This document shows positions 28,948 to 38,109 of a DNA stretch of 64,000 nucleotides, one piece after another. Numbering within the stretch: position 1 is the stretch's first letter; each line of letters starts with the position of its first letter. Made by a program: the position numbers and the translations under genes. A model generated the notes under the pieces. That model was not told the DNA's origin, searched no databases, and saw nothing but the letters and a program-made list of their open reading frames with translations. The stretch is from Pseudoalteromonas sp. MM1 (GTDB lineage: Bacteria; Pseudomonadota; Gammaproteobacteria; Enterobacterales; Alteromonadaceae): the NCBI RefSeq assembly GCF_030296835.1, contig NZ_AP027922.1, forward strand, positions 372,001 through 436,000, given 5' to 3'.

Positions 28948-29880
28948 ATGAAAAAAAAGCTGTTTTCGTTGTTATCTTGGTTAAATCGCAGTTTAGACTC
29001 AAGCACAGCAATTGGTATTGCTACTTATGCAGATACAGTAAACGCGGTGTGTTTAAAAAAAAATCAAGGGCAGTGGTACGTACATAACTCACACAGTGTG
29101 AATGTAGAGGACCAAACGGATTATACAGTCGCTATTGCAACTTGCACAAATGAAGTTTGCGCTGAGGTGTGCCCAGTAAATTTAGTAGTTCCTCATTATT
29201 TTTACCAAATAGTGCAAATGGATAAACCCATGCTGAGTGATGAAGAGATCATTCAATCTTTACCTTGGACAACAAAAGACTTAGTTGATATTCCTCCAGA
29301 GAACATTGTTGCCGACTTTATCGATTACCCAATCGTTCAGCCTATGCAAAGCAGTAAAATGAATGTGTTTATTACTAATAAACTACAGTTATTGCCTTTC
29401 ATTGATAGCTTTTCAAAAATAAAGCCTGTGCTCAGAGCTATGACCTCTGAAGAAATGATTTTAGTGACCTTGTTTGGTGAAGATAAAAGTGCACACATGC
29501 TTATAGTGCAACATGCAGGGCATGAGCCGCGTATTTTAATTATTCGTGATGGGCAGCTTTTATTAGCAAGGCGTTTAAACGGGTTTTTAGGTATTTCAGA
29601 TAAAGAACGCACACACGGTTTAGTGGAAGCCTTAGGGCTTGAGATCCAACGATCAATGGATTTTTTTGAAAGCCAACTAAAACAGCCTCCTATTAGAAGC
29701 ATTCAGCTGCATTGCGATGATTTATCGTCGTTAACGTTAAGAGCAGGCCTTGCAGAATTTTTGCAAGTAAAGGTTGTTGATTTTAAACCTAATATAGATT
29801 TAGCACAGGATCTTGAGCCAAGCTTTTATTACGCATTAGGCGCAGCGTACCAATTAACTGATCCGGATTCAGTGCTATGA
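28948..29880 (+). CDS. mshI: MSHA biogenesis protein MshI (PilM-like)
   Basis: MshI is the PilM counterpart of the mannose-sensitive haemagglutinin pilus, a cytoplasmic actin-like protein. The N-terminal region has AIGIATYADTVNAVCL in place of a canonical phosphate loop, so nucleotide binding may be reduced. The length is 310 aa. It is the first gene of a long forward operon, preceded by a 77-bp gap shared with the reverse PLP gene. Its stop overlaps the next start by four bases. Confidence 0.85.
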   Translation: MKKKLFSLLSWLNRSLDSSTAIGIATYADTVNAVCLKKNQGQWYVHNSHSVNVEDQTDYTVAIATCTNEVCAEVCPVNLVVPHYFYQIVQMDKPMLSDEEIIQSLPWTTKDLVDIPPENIVADFIDYPIVQPMQSSKMNVFITNKLQLLPFIDSFSKIKPVLRAMTSEEMILVTLFGEDKSAHMLIVQHAGHEPRILIIRDGQLLLARRLNGFLGISDKERTHGLVEALGLEIQRSMDFFESQLKQPPIRSIQLHCDDLSSLTLRAGLAEFLQVKVVDFKPNIDLAQDLEPSFYYALGAAYQLTDPDSVL

Positions 29881-30476
29881 AAACACGGATTAATTTTTAC
29901 CAAAAAGCCATTAGGGTTAGACGCGACCCAGTGCCCTTTAAAGGGATGCTTTTGCTGTGGCTAGGTACATTGCTAGTGGTTGCATTAACCTGGTTGTTTT
30001 ATTTATACGAAGAGCACAAGAGCCAGCAATTACTTACACAAAGCCAAGCTTATCTAAAGCAAACGCAGCAGCAATTGAACGTGGTAAAGCAGCGATTAGC
30101 TGATAAACAAAACAAATCGCACTTAATTGATGAGCTAAAAGTACTGCAACAAGAAATTTTACACAAACAGCAAGTGTTTGATTATTTAGAAAATACATCA
30201 ATGCACACGAAAACGGATTATGCCGATGTGATGCGCGATTTGGCAGCGTACCACGAGCCGCAAATTTGGCTTGATCAGATAAAATTTGAAGGCAAAAAAG
30301 TAGTGCTCAAAGGGCGTACTCAACAGGCTAAATATTTACCTATTTGGCTTACTAATCTCAAGCAATCAAGCTTTTTTAAGGGGAAGGAGTTTTCAGTGCT
30401 GGAGCTGTCGAGCAGTGATGGCGTGAGCGAATTTAATGTGGCTACAGAGCTTAGTTCAAGTGAGGTAACACAATGA
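29877..30476 (+). CDS. mshI2: MSHA biogenesis protein, PilN-like (second MshI)
   Basis: This 199-aa bitopic protein has a short cytoplasmic start with INFYQKAIR, a membrane helix (about residues 24-42), a periplasmic coiled coil rich in Gln and Lys (about 45-95) and a PilN-type domain with WLDQIKFEGKKVVLKG. It is the PilN analogue of the MSHA alignment complex. Some annotations call it a second mshI. ATGA overlaps join it to the genes on both sides. Confidence 0.82.
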   Translation: MKTRINFYQKAIRVRRDPVPFKGMLLLWLGTLLVVALTWLFYLYEEHKSQQLLTQSQAYLKQTQQQLNVVKQRLADKQNKSHLIDELKVLQQEILHKQQVFDYLENTSMHTKTDYADVMRDLAAYHEPQIWLDQIKFEGKKVVLKGRTQQAKYLPIWLTNLKQSSFFKGKEFSVLELSSSDGVSEFNVATELSSSEVTQ

Positions 30477-31153
30477 ATGAGCAAAATGAAAATAAAGGCT
30501 GGCCAGTATTTGTTAAATACCAAGCACAATTTGCGGCGTTACAGCAGCGGGAAAAGTATTCTGTTCTGTTTGTTGGCTTATTTCTGATTGTTTATTTAGG
30601 TTTGTGGTTTGTGGTGTTTCCGCAGCAAGATGCAGTGAATAGTTTACGTGTTGAACAAAACGCATTGTGGCAAAAACTAAATCAAAATGAAGCGCAACTC
30701 TCTATGCTTACACAGGCATTAGAGCATGACTACACAAAAGTGCTCAGAAACCAGGTAGGGCAAACTCAGCGTGAGCTAGAAGATATAAATAATAAACTAA
30801 GTAAGTTTAGCCAAGGCTTTATTTCAGCAAACAAAGTGCCTGCAGTCTTAAAGGATTTATTAGTAAATACCCCCGATGTGCAGGTCGTTGGCTTTAGTGT
30901 AAACCCTGCCAAAGCAATTGATGTAGAAAAACTCGGTGAGCATGATACGCAAACATTATTTTTTGAACACCAAATGATAGTTACTTTGCAGGGGCGTTAT
31001 TTTAGTTTGCAGCAGTATTTAGAAGGCCTTAAAGCTAGCCAACAAAAGTTGTTAATACAGCAGTTTAACTATCAGGTGCAAACATACCCTAATGCAGAGT
31101 TAACATTACAAATCGCAACGGTGAGTGCCAATGAAAAATTTATCGCTTTATAG
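30473..31153 (+). CDS. mshJ: MSHA biogenesis protein MshJ (PilO-like)
   Basis: MshJ has a cytoplasmic N-terminus, one membrane helix (about residues 29-48), a periplasmic coiled coil (about 55-110) and a C-terminal region with GRYFSLQQYLEGL that resembles the PilO fold. At 226 aa it is the right length. Its position after the PilN-like gene supports MshJ. The end overlaps mshK. Confidence 0.85.
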   Translation: MNEQNENKGWPVFVKYQAQFAALQQREKYSVLFVGLFLIVYLGLWFVVFPQQDAVNSLRVEQNALWQKLNQNEAQLSMLTQALEHDYTKVLRNQVGQTQRELEDINNKLSKFSQGFISANKVPAVLKDLLVNTPDVQVVGFSVNPAKAIDVEKLGEHDTQTLFFEHQMIVTLQGRYFSLQQYLEGLKASQQKLLIQQFNYQVQTYPNAELTLQIATVSANEKFIAL

Positions 31154-31454
31154 TTTGTGTGTGTTTTGCGTGTGTTTTTTCTCTGTTAGTTCAGCTGAAA
31201 TATTGCGCGACCCTACTCAACCAAGCAATGCACCAACACTAAAAGGCGCTGCAACTAGCAATACAGCGCTGTCGTTACAATCAATTATTAAAACCGAAAA
31301 GCAATACAAAGCGATTATTTCTAAGCAGGTATATAAGCCAGGAGATGTAGTAGGTGAATTTCGGGTGCTAACAATAAACGCCAATTCTGTGCTGTTAGCA
31401 AATGATGATAAGCAAATAAAATTAGAATTATACGACTATGAAATTAAAAAATAA
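31131..31454 (+). CDS. mshK: MSHA biogenesis protein MshK (PilP-like)
   Basis: This 107-aa periplasmic protein has a signal peptide ending near SVSSAE, then the family-typical RDPTQPSNAP and a small beta domain with YKAIISKQVYKPGDVVGEF. It corresponds to PilP/GspC-type connector proteins. I chose the ATG at 31131; an in-frame GTG six bases upstream is possible. The gene overlaps both mshJ and mshL. Confidence 0.82.
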   Translation: MKNLSLYSLCVFCVCFFSVSSAEILRDPTQPSNAPTLKGAATSNTALSLQSIIKTEKQYKAIISKQVYKPGDVVGEFRVLTINANSVLLANDDKQIKLELYDYEIKK

Positions 31455-33096
31455 TATAACAAAGCCATGGCTTGCGCTTATTTTAATACCGCCTTTTTTA
31501 ACAGCGTGCCATAGTTTTAAGCCCGGGAAAGAGATTCAGCCACACATAGCACAAGAGCTTGCACCTGTAAGTAACCAAGCTAAAAGTGTTGCACCGGTAG
31601 AGGTGAGTAGCGCGCTTACACAAAGCTTACTTTCATCACTTAATAGTGAGCAAAGCTTAACCAATGAGTTAGCTGTAAAGCGTTTTGATGTAGCCGCAAA
31701 AGAGGTAGAAATAAGCTCATTTTTTAATGGTTTAACCGCCGATACACCATACAGCGTAGCAGTACACCCACAGGTGAGTGGTGTTATTTCTTTAAATTTA
31801 AAAAACGTAACATTTGAAGAGGTTATAGCGGTTATTAAGCGTATGTATCCGTTAGATATTGTCCAAGAAGGTCGTATTGTGCAGGTGTTACCTGCAATCA
31901 TGCGCACAGAAACTATACCGGTTAACTATTTGATGATGCAGCGCCATGGGCAATCAACAGTAAGTGTTGTAGCTGGTGGGGTAAGCCAGTTTTCGCAAAA
32001 CAACTCAAGTTCAAATTCAAGCTCAAACAGTAGTAATAATTCAAGCCAAAATAATCAGTTTGGCAGCGATAATCAAAATACTGAGTTAAATGGCTCTCGT
32101 ATTCAAACAATTAATCAAAACGACTTTTGGAAAGAGCTTGAACTTGCTCTTAAATCGCTTATTGGTTCAAACGATGGTCGTTATGTGGTTGCTAGCCCAC
32201 AGGCAAGCTTGGTTACGGTTAATGCCTTGCCAAGTGAAATAAATCAGTTAAAAGATTTTTTACGTCAAAGCCAAGAAAACCTTCAGCGACAAGTTATTCT
32301 TGAGGCTAAAATTGTCGAAATTACCTTAAAAGATGAATACCAACAAGGAGTTAACTGGGAGCGAATTTCTAGAGGGTTAGAAGGTGGGGTGTCGTTTGCA
32401 ACAACAGCAGGCAGCATAGGTAATTCTATTTCAGCTACTTTAGGAGGGGTCTCCTCGTTAACGATTGAAAAAGGCGACTTTAGCGGTGTAATTAGTTTGC
32501 TTGAAACCCAGGGTGACCTGCAAATGCTTTCTAATCCCCGTGTAACGGCTACAAACAATCAAAAAGCAGTGATTAAAGTAGGCCAAGATGAGTACTTTGT
32601 TACTAACGTTTCGAGCACAACGGTAACGGGTACCTCAACGACTACTTCACCAGAAATAGATCTAACTCCGTTTTTTTCAGGCATTGCGCTCGATGTCACA
32701 CCACAAATTGATAAATATGGCTCAGTTATTTTACATGTTCATCCTTCAGTAACCGAAACAGAAGAGCAGCTCAAGGTAATTACATTAGATGATCAGCGTT
32801 TTGAGTTGCCGCTTGCGCAAAGCAATATTCGTGAATCTGATACGGTCATCCGCGCTCAAAGTGGTGAAATAGTCGTAATAGGTGGGCTAATGCAAACCAC
32901 CACGGAAGATGAAGAATCGAAAACCCCTATTTTGGGCGATGTGCCAATACTGGGCAACTTGTTTAAAAGTATTAGTAAGCGCCAAGAGAAAAAAGAGCTC
33001 GTTATTTTAATCAAGCCAACGGTGGTAATGCCCGACACGTGGAAAAAGCAACAGGCTCACAGCCGCGCGCTGCTAAATACATGGTATGAGAACTAA
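31438..33096 (+). CDS. mshL: MSHA secretin MshL
   Basis: MshL forms the outer-membrane channel of the MSHA pilus. It starts with a lipoprotein signal ending LTAC (Cys24). A secretin/TonB N-terminal domain (about 85-150) is followed by an N1-type region interrupted by a Ser/Asn-rich stretch (about 186-209). The C-terminal secretin domain (about 280-535) has VIGGLMQTT and the closing PILGDVPILGNLFKS motif. The length of 552 aa is typical. It overlaps mshK by 17 bp. Confidence 0.92.
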   Translation: MKLKNNITKPWLALILIPPFLTACHSFKPGKEIQPHIAQELAPVSNQAKSVAPVEVSSALTQSLLSSLNSEQSLTNELAVKRFDVAAKEVEISSFFNGLTADTPYSVAVHPQVSGVISLNLKNVTFEEVIAVIKRMYPLDIVQEGRIVQVLPAIMRTETIPVNYLMMQRHGQSTVSVVAGGVSQFSQNNSSSNSSSNSSNNSSQNNQFGSDNQNTELNGSRIQTINQNDFWKELELALKSLIGSNDGRYVVASPQASLVTVNALPSEINQLKDFLRQSQENLQRQVILEAKIVEITLKDEYQQGVNWERISRGLEGGVSFATTAGSIGNSISATLGGVSSLTIEKGDFSGVISLLETQGDLQMLSNPRVTATNNQKAVIKVGQDEYFVTNVSSTTVTGTSTTTSPEIDLTPFFSGIALDVTPQIDKYGSVILHVHPSVTETEEQLKVITLDDQRFELPLAQSNIRESDTVIRAQSGEIVVIGGLMQTTTEDEESKTPILGDVPILGNLFKSISKRQEKKELVILIKPTVVMPDTWKKQQAHSRALLNTWYEN

Positions 33097-33098
33097 CA

Positions 33099-34001
33099 AT
33101 GTATTTAAGCTTTTTTAATTTAAGTGAAATGCCTTTCACCTTAACCCCAAATACCGAGTTTTTTTGTGCACTTGAGCCGCACCACGAAGCCATGCAAGTG
33201 CTTACCACAGCGCTAGAAATGGGGGAGGGATTTATAAAAGTAACAGGGGAAGTAGGGACAGGCAAAACCTTACTATGCAGAAAGCTTTTAAATCAAATTG
33301 AAGAAGACTACTTTGTGGCTTATTTACCTAATTCTTATTTAAGCCCTGAAGAGTTACGCTGGGCTATTGCTGTAGAGCTTGGCATGGAGGTAGATAAAAG
33401 CCTAGATCAGCAATCGCTAAGCCAGCAAATAAACCATTACTTACTAGAGTTGCAAGAAGATAACGAACGGGTTGTGCTCCTGATAGATGAAGCGCAGTGC
33501 CTGAGTTGGGATACACTTGAAGCGCTTCGGTTATTTACAAACCTAGAAACTGAAACCGAAAAGCTTATTCAGGTGGTGCTATTTGGCCAACCTGAATTAG
33601 ATGAAAAACTTGCTAATAGTAAGGTGAGGCAGTTACGCCAGCGGATCAGTTTTTCGTACTCATTGCGTGCAATGACCGCCAGTGAAGTTATTTATTATAT
33701 TAATCACCGTTTACAGGTGGCAGGCTTTAATCAGCCACCACTATTTACTAACCGGTTAGGATTAAAAATAGCGCGTGCGAGTCGAGGAATACCCCGTTTG
33801 GTCAACATTTTATGCCATAAAGTTTTACTGCAGGCATACGGTGAAGGCCTTAATAAAGTAACACCGCGCCATATACATCTTGCCATTGCAGACACCGAAG
33901 ATTGTAAAAAGCACCATGCTAACCATTACTGGGGTTACAGCTTATTAGCTATTAGTGTTTTTGTTATTGCAGTTATGTGGGTATGGAGGCAATGGTTATG
34001 A
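33099..34001 (+). CDS. mshM: MSHA biogenesis ATPase MshM (ExeA-like)
   Basis: MshM is an AAA+ ATPase of the ExeA/GspA type. Members link secretin assembly to the cell wall; this one has no C-terminal peptidoglycan-binding domain. It begins YLSFFNLSEMPFTLTPN, with Walker A GEVGTGKTLL (about residues 47-56) and Walker B VVLLIDEAQCL (about 125-135). A C-terminal membrane helix (about 279-298) suggests a cytoplasmic ATPase anchored by its tail. Its stop overlaps the mshN start in ATGA. Confidence 0.9.
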   Translation: MYLSFFNLSEMPFTLTPNTEFFCALEPHHEAMQVLTTALEMGEGFIKVTGEVGTGKTLLCRKLLNQIEEDYFVAYLPNSYLSPEELRWAIAVELGMEVDKSLDQQSLSQQINHYLLELQEDNERVVLLIDEAQCLSWDTLEALRLFTNLETETEKLIQVVLFGQPELDEKLANSKVRQLRQRISFSYSLRAMTASEVIYYINHRLQVAGFNQPPLFTNRLGLKIARASRGIPRLVNILCHKVLLQAYGEGLNKVTPRHIHLAIADTEDCKKHHANHYWGYSLLAISVFVIAVMWVWRQWL

Positions 34002-35176
34002 GTGTGATTAATAACATGCTAAAAAATATCGACCAACGTCAAACTGCACAGCGTAATCAGCAAAGTGGCGGGGTCGATATTCCCCCCGTACGCGACTATC
34101 ACGATGTATTATTTAAAGTGCTGAGTGTTTTATTAGCAATTGTACTCATTTTTACAGCCTACCTTTATTTACCTTTTGCACAGGCACCTCAAGTGAGTAG
34201 CGACACGGCTGAAACAGCCCATGCAGGTAATAACAGCCAGCCGATTGAAATTGCTCAAACTAAAATTACCCCTGTAATTAAGCCCTCAAAACAATTAAGT
34301 GAAAATAACACAGATGCTAAAGCGGCTCATATTAATGCGGATGAGCAAAAAGAGCAGGCGCAAGTACAAAGCAATAACGCATTACTAAATCAGCCAAAAG
34401 AGATAGCAATACAGCAACAAAGCAAAGACAAAGCTACGCTAATCAGTAAAACAGTAAGCTTTGCAGATAAAGTAGCCAATAGCGCAGAGGTAAACGGCCC
34501 AATTGAAGCAAAAAACAGTACATACGCAAAAAGCATTACGCCAGCTGAGCAGCCGTCCGTTGAAAATAAATTAATAAAAACGCTAAGTGTTAAACAAACC
34601 AAAGCCCAGCGCATAGCACAGCAATTAAAGCGCGCTAAACAAGCGTTGGAATTTGCTTTATATGATGATGCGATTAACGATTTAACCGCTATTTTGAAAG
34701 CACAACCTGAGCATATAGAAGCGCGTAACTTACTTGCGGCAACGTATTTTCAGCAACAGGATGTACTTATGGCTCAGCAGTTATTAGTCGCAGGTATAAA
34801 AATAAACCCTGAGGTTGTGCAGTGGCGTGTAATGCTCAGTAAAGTTTTAATTATGCAGCAAGAGTACGATGGCGTGCTTAAACTGCTCATAGCCGAACTT
34901 GAGCCGCAAGCAAACGTGGAGTTTTGGGTATTAAAAGGCACTGCAGCACAAAATGCGCAGCAACATCAAATAGCGCTTGCGAGTTTTACACAGCTTACAC
35001 AGCTTCAGCCTCAACAGGCTAAATGGTGGTTGGCATTAGCCACTTCAAAAGATGCGTTAGGGGAGTTTGCTGATGCAAAGCACCTTTATAAAGTTGCCCT
35101 AGATTTAGGCGGTTTAAATGCCGTAATGACGCAACATGCACTACAGCGTTTAGTTGTATTGAAGGGGGCTGTATGA
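33998..35176 (+). CDS. mshN: MSHA biogenesis protein MshN (TPR protein)
   Basis: MshN has a conserved MSVINNMLKNIDQR start, a membrane helix (about residues 42-60), a long low-complexity Gln/Lys/Ser-rich linker and a C-terminal tetratricopeptide-repeat domain (about 200-390). The structure suggests a periplasmic scaffold. The frame is open upstream to a GTG, but the ATG overlapping the mshM stop is the natural start. It overlaps mshE by four bases. Confidence 0.85.
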   Translation: MSVINNMLKNIDQRQTAQRNQQSGGVDIPPVRDYHDVLFKVLSVLLAIVLIFTAYLYLPFAQAPQVSSDTAETAHAGNNSQPIEIAQTKITPVIKPSKQLSENNTDAKAAHINADEQKEQAQVQSNNALLNQPKEIAIQQQSKDKATLISKTVSFADKVANSAEVNGPIEAKNSTYAKSITPAEQPSVENKLIKTLSVKQTKAQRIAQQLKRAKQALEFALYDDAINDLTAILKAQPEHIEARNLLAATYFQQQDVLMAQQLLVAGIKINPEVVQWRVMLSKVLIMQQEYDGVLKLLIAELEPQANVEFWVLKGTAAQNAQQHQIALASFTQLTQLQPQQAKWWLALATSKDALGEFADAKHLYKVALDLGGLNAVMTQHALQRLVVLKGAV

Positions 35177-36900
35177 GACCTAGTTTAAAAATGCGCTTAG
35201 GGGATTTACTCGTTCATGAGCAAATGATCACCGAAGCGCAGCTAAGTGAAGCACTTAATGTGCAAGCCGCGTCAGGGCGAAAGTTAGGAGCGACATTAAT
35301 TGCGCTTGAGTTTATAAGTGAGCCGCAATTATTACGCTTTTTAGCTCAACAATTACAAATACCGTTTTTAGATATTTCGCAGCGAAAAATATCTTCAGAT
35401 GTATCTAAATTACTTTCAGAGGTTTATGCCAGACGCTACCGAGCATTAGTAATAGAAGATAACGGGGATTCTGTGTTAGTCGGAATGAGTGACCCTGCTG
35501 ATTTGAGAGCGTTGGATCAGTTAGCGCCAATGCTAGCACCTAAGCGAATTGAGCTTGCTGTTGTGCAAGAAAGCCAGCTTATGGCAGCGTTTGATAATGT
35601 GTACCGCCGAACAGAAGAGATTACTAACTTTGCTGAAAAGCTACACGAAGAATACGAAGACGTAGAAGAGTTTGACCTTAATTCCTTAGCAGATGAAACC
35701 TCTGACGCCACCGTAGTAAAACTACTGCAATCTATATTTGAAGATGCAGTACAAGTACGTGCATCAGATATTCATATAGAACCCGATGAAAGGCTATTAC
35801 GCATTCGCCAACGAGTTGATGGTGTATTGCAAGAGCACACATTAAACCAAGTAAAAATAGCCTCTGCTTTAGTACTTAGGCTAAAGCTTATGTCGGGGTT
35901 AGATATATCGGAGAAGCGTTTACCGCAAGACGGCCGTTTTAATATAAAAGTGCACGCGCACAGCATTGATGTACGTTTATCGACAATGCCAGTGCAATAT
36001 GGCGAGTCAGTTGTGATGCGGTTGCTCGACCAATCTGCAGGGCTTTTATCGTTAGATGAAACCGGCATGCCGGTACATATTTTAAAACGCTTACGCAGCA
36101 TTATTAAACGCCCTCATGGCATGGTGCTAGTGACTGGGCCTACAGGCTCAGGTAAAACAACCACTTTGTATGGCGCTTTAAGTGAGCTTAACCAACAAGA
36201 AAGTAAAATTATTACCGTAGAAGATCCGGTTGAATACCGCATTGGGCGGGTAAACCAGGTGCAAATAAATAACAAAATAGGCTTAAGCTTTGCCAGTGTA
36301 TTAAGAACCACACTACGCCAAGACCCCGATATTATAATGGTTGGCGAAATGCGTGACCAAGAAACCGTTGATATAGGCTTAAGGGCTGCATTAACGGGGC
36401 ATTTAGTGCTTTCTACGTTACATACCAACGATGCCATATCAAGCGCAATGCGCTTAATTGATATGGGGGCACCCGCTTACCTAGTAGCAAGCTCACTACG
36501 CGCTATTATTGCTCAACGCTTAGTTAGGCGTATTTGCAATGAATGTAAAACACCGTATCACCCAGATAAACAAGAACAAAGTTGGCTTACGTATTTAGGC
36601 GAAGATGTTAGCAGCACACAGTTTTGGCGAGGCCAAGGCTGCACAGCGTGTAGCCATAGTGGCTATAAAGGCCGGGTGGGGATTTTTGAACTGCTAGAAA
36701 TGAACGACGCTATGATGGATGCCCTGCGTATTAACGACACGCAGCGTTTTGCCGAAGCGGCTAAAAATAGCGCTAATTTCGCGCCGCTTTCTTATATGGC
36801 GTTAACGTATGCCAAGCAAGGCATTACCTCGCTAGATGAAGTATTTAAAGTGGCTGAATATGTACCTGAAGTAGTAGGTGATGACGATGCAGCTTTATAG
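35173..36900 (+). CDS. mshE: MSHA pilus extension ATPase MshE
   Basis: MshE is the GspE/PilB-type motor that powers pilin polymerisation. The N-terminus has two MshEN-type c-di-GMP-binding motifs, starting at RLGDLLVHEQMITEAQL (residues 8-24) and again near LGATLIALEFISEPQL. The ATPase core has Walker A GPTGSGKTTT (Lys328), Walker B IIMVGEMRD, and a zinc tetracysteine unit with CNEC (Cys455, Cys458) and CTAC. The length of 575 aa is normal. Control by c-di-GMP is known for V. cholerae MshE and inferred here from the motif. Confidence 0.95.
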   Translation: MRPSLKMRLGDLLVHEQMITEAQLSEALNVQAASGRKLGATLIALEFISEPQLLRFLAQQLQIPFLDISQRKISSDVSKLLSEVYARRYRALVIEDNGDSVLVGMSDPADLRALDQLAPMLAPKRIELAVVQESQLMAAFDNVYRRTEEITNFAEKLHEEYEDVEEFDLNSLADETSDATVVKLLQSIFEDAVQVRASDIHIEPDERLLRIRQRVDGVLQEHTLNQVKIASALVLRLKLMSGLDISEKRLPQDGRFNIKVHAHSIDVRLSTMPVQYGESVVMRLLDQSAGLLSLDETGMPVHILKRLRSIIKRPHGMVLVTGPTGSGKTTTLYGALSELNQQESKIITVEDPVEYRIGRVNQVQINNKIGLSFASVLRTTLRQDPDIIMVGEMRDQETVDIGLRAALTGHLVLSTLHTNDAISSAMRLIDMGAPAYLVASSLRAIIAQRLVRRICNECKTPYHPDKQEQSWLTYLGEDVSSTQFWRGQGCTACSHSGYKGRVGIFELLEMNDAMMDALRINDTQRFAEAAKNSANFAPLSYMALTYAKQGITSLDEVFKVAEYVPEVVGDDDAAL

Positions 36901-38104
36901 TTACAAAGCTAAAGACGCAAAGGGTGCGCTGGTTAAAGGCCGTGTTGAGGCAAATAATGAGGCCGGTGTGGCCGATAGCTTAATAAAGCGCCAATACATA
37001 CCTATTTCAATTTCATTAGTTGAAACAAAAAACAATATAAAGTTATTCGATGACCTATTTAGCGAAAAAATAACCCTTGATGACATGATCATGTTTTCAC
37101 GGCAAATGTATTCATTACTCAAAGCCGGGATCCCCATTATTAGGGCAATGATAGGGCTTGCTGATACCACGCAAAATAAAGAGTTTAAAAGTGTATTGCT
37201 TGAAGTAACACGCCAGCTTGAACAGGGCCGTGAACTATCCAGTGCACTAGCTATACACAACAAGGTGTTTAGCCGCTTAACTATCTCTATGGTTAAAGTC
37301 GGAGAAGGGTCGGGACGATTAGAAGATGCGTTTTATCAACTGGCTATTTATTTTGAAAAAGAGCAAGAGACTCGTAAGCGTATCAAAGCGGCTATGCGTT
37401 ACCCCACTTTTGTTATTTTGGCGCTTTTAGTGGCGATGATCATATTAAATATTTTTGTGATCCCAACCTTTGCCAGCATGTTTGAAAAGTTTGACGCAGA
37501 GCTGCCTTTAATGACCCAAGTTCTTATTGGCACCAGTAACTTTTTTGTCAATTATTGGTGGTTGCTAGCGCTAATGTTAGTGGGGGGAGTGATTGCTTGG
37601 CGTCGCTATTTAAATACCTCGGCAGGGCGTTTTAACTGGGATCAGCACAAGTTAAAAATTCCGTTTGTAGGCGATATTTTAAAGCGTACCTTGCTTGGCC
37701 GTTATAGCCAAAGCTTAGCCATGGTGCTGCGCTCGGGCGTCCCTATGACGACAGGGCTGTCATTAACGGCCCACGCAGTTGATAACAGCTACATGGAAAA
37801 AGCCATTATTACCATGCGCCAAGATATCGAAAAAGGCGACAGTTTGTTGCGAGCGTCGCGAAGTAGCGAGCTATTTTCACAGTTGGTACTGCAAATGGTG
37901 GCAGTGGGAGAAGAAACAGGTCGCGTAGATGAGTTGTTGCAAGAAGCGGCCGACTTTTATGAGCGAGAAGTAGATTACGATTTACGTAGTTTAACCGCCA
38001 AAATAGAACCCATTTTGACGGTGTTTGTTGCCATTATGGTGCTTATTTTAGCACTGGGTATTTTTATGCCAATGTGGAACATGATGTCGGCCATTAAAGG
38101 GTAG
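36887..38104 (+). CDS. mshG: MSHA inner-membrane platform protein MshG
   Basis: MshG is a GspF/PilC-family polytopic protein on which pilins are assembled by the MshE motor. It has two T2SSF domains (about residues 70-190 and 270-395), each with membrane helices, and the family motifs MVKVGEGSGRLEDAFYQLA and MVAVGEETGRVDELL. I use the third possible start (ATG, MQLYSYKAKDAKG), which matches family N-termini; GTG 36878 and ATG 36881 lie just upstream. Only five bases separate it from mshB, leaving no room for mshF. Confidence 0.93.
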   Translation: MQLYSYKAKDAKGALVKGRVEANNEAGVADSLIKRQYIPISISLVETKNNIKLFDDLFSEKITLDDMIMFSRQMYSLLKAGIPIIRAMIGLADTTQNKEFKSVLLEVTRQLEQGRELSSALAIHNKVFSRLTISMVKVGEGSGRLEDAFYQLAIYFEKEQETRKRIKAAMRYPTFVILALLVAMIILNIFVIPTFASMFEKFDAELPLMTQVLIGTSNFFVNYWWLLALMLVGGVIAWRRYLNTSAGRFNWDQHKLKIPFVGDILKRTLLGRYSQSLAMVLRSGVPMTTGLSLTAHAVDNSYMEKAIITMRQDIEKGDSLLRASRSSELFSQLVLQMVAVGEETGRVDELLQEAADFYEREVDYDLRSLTAKIEPILTVFVAIMVLILALGIFMPMWNMMSAIKG

Positions 38105-38109
38105 CGATT

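Noticed and set aside
34240..34640. Low-complexity linker in mshN as a repeat array or CRISPR
   Set aside because: The DNA has no regular unit or spacing; it is a disordered protein linker.
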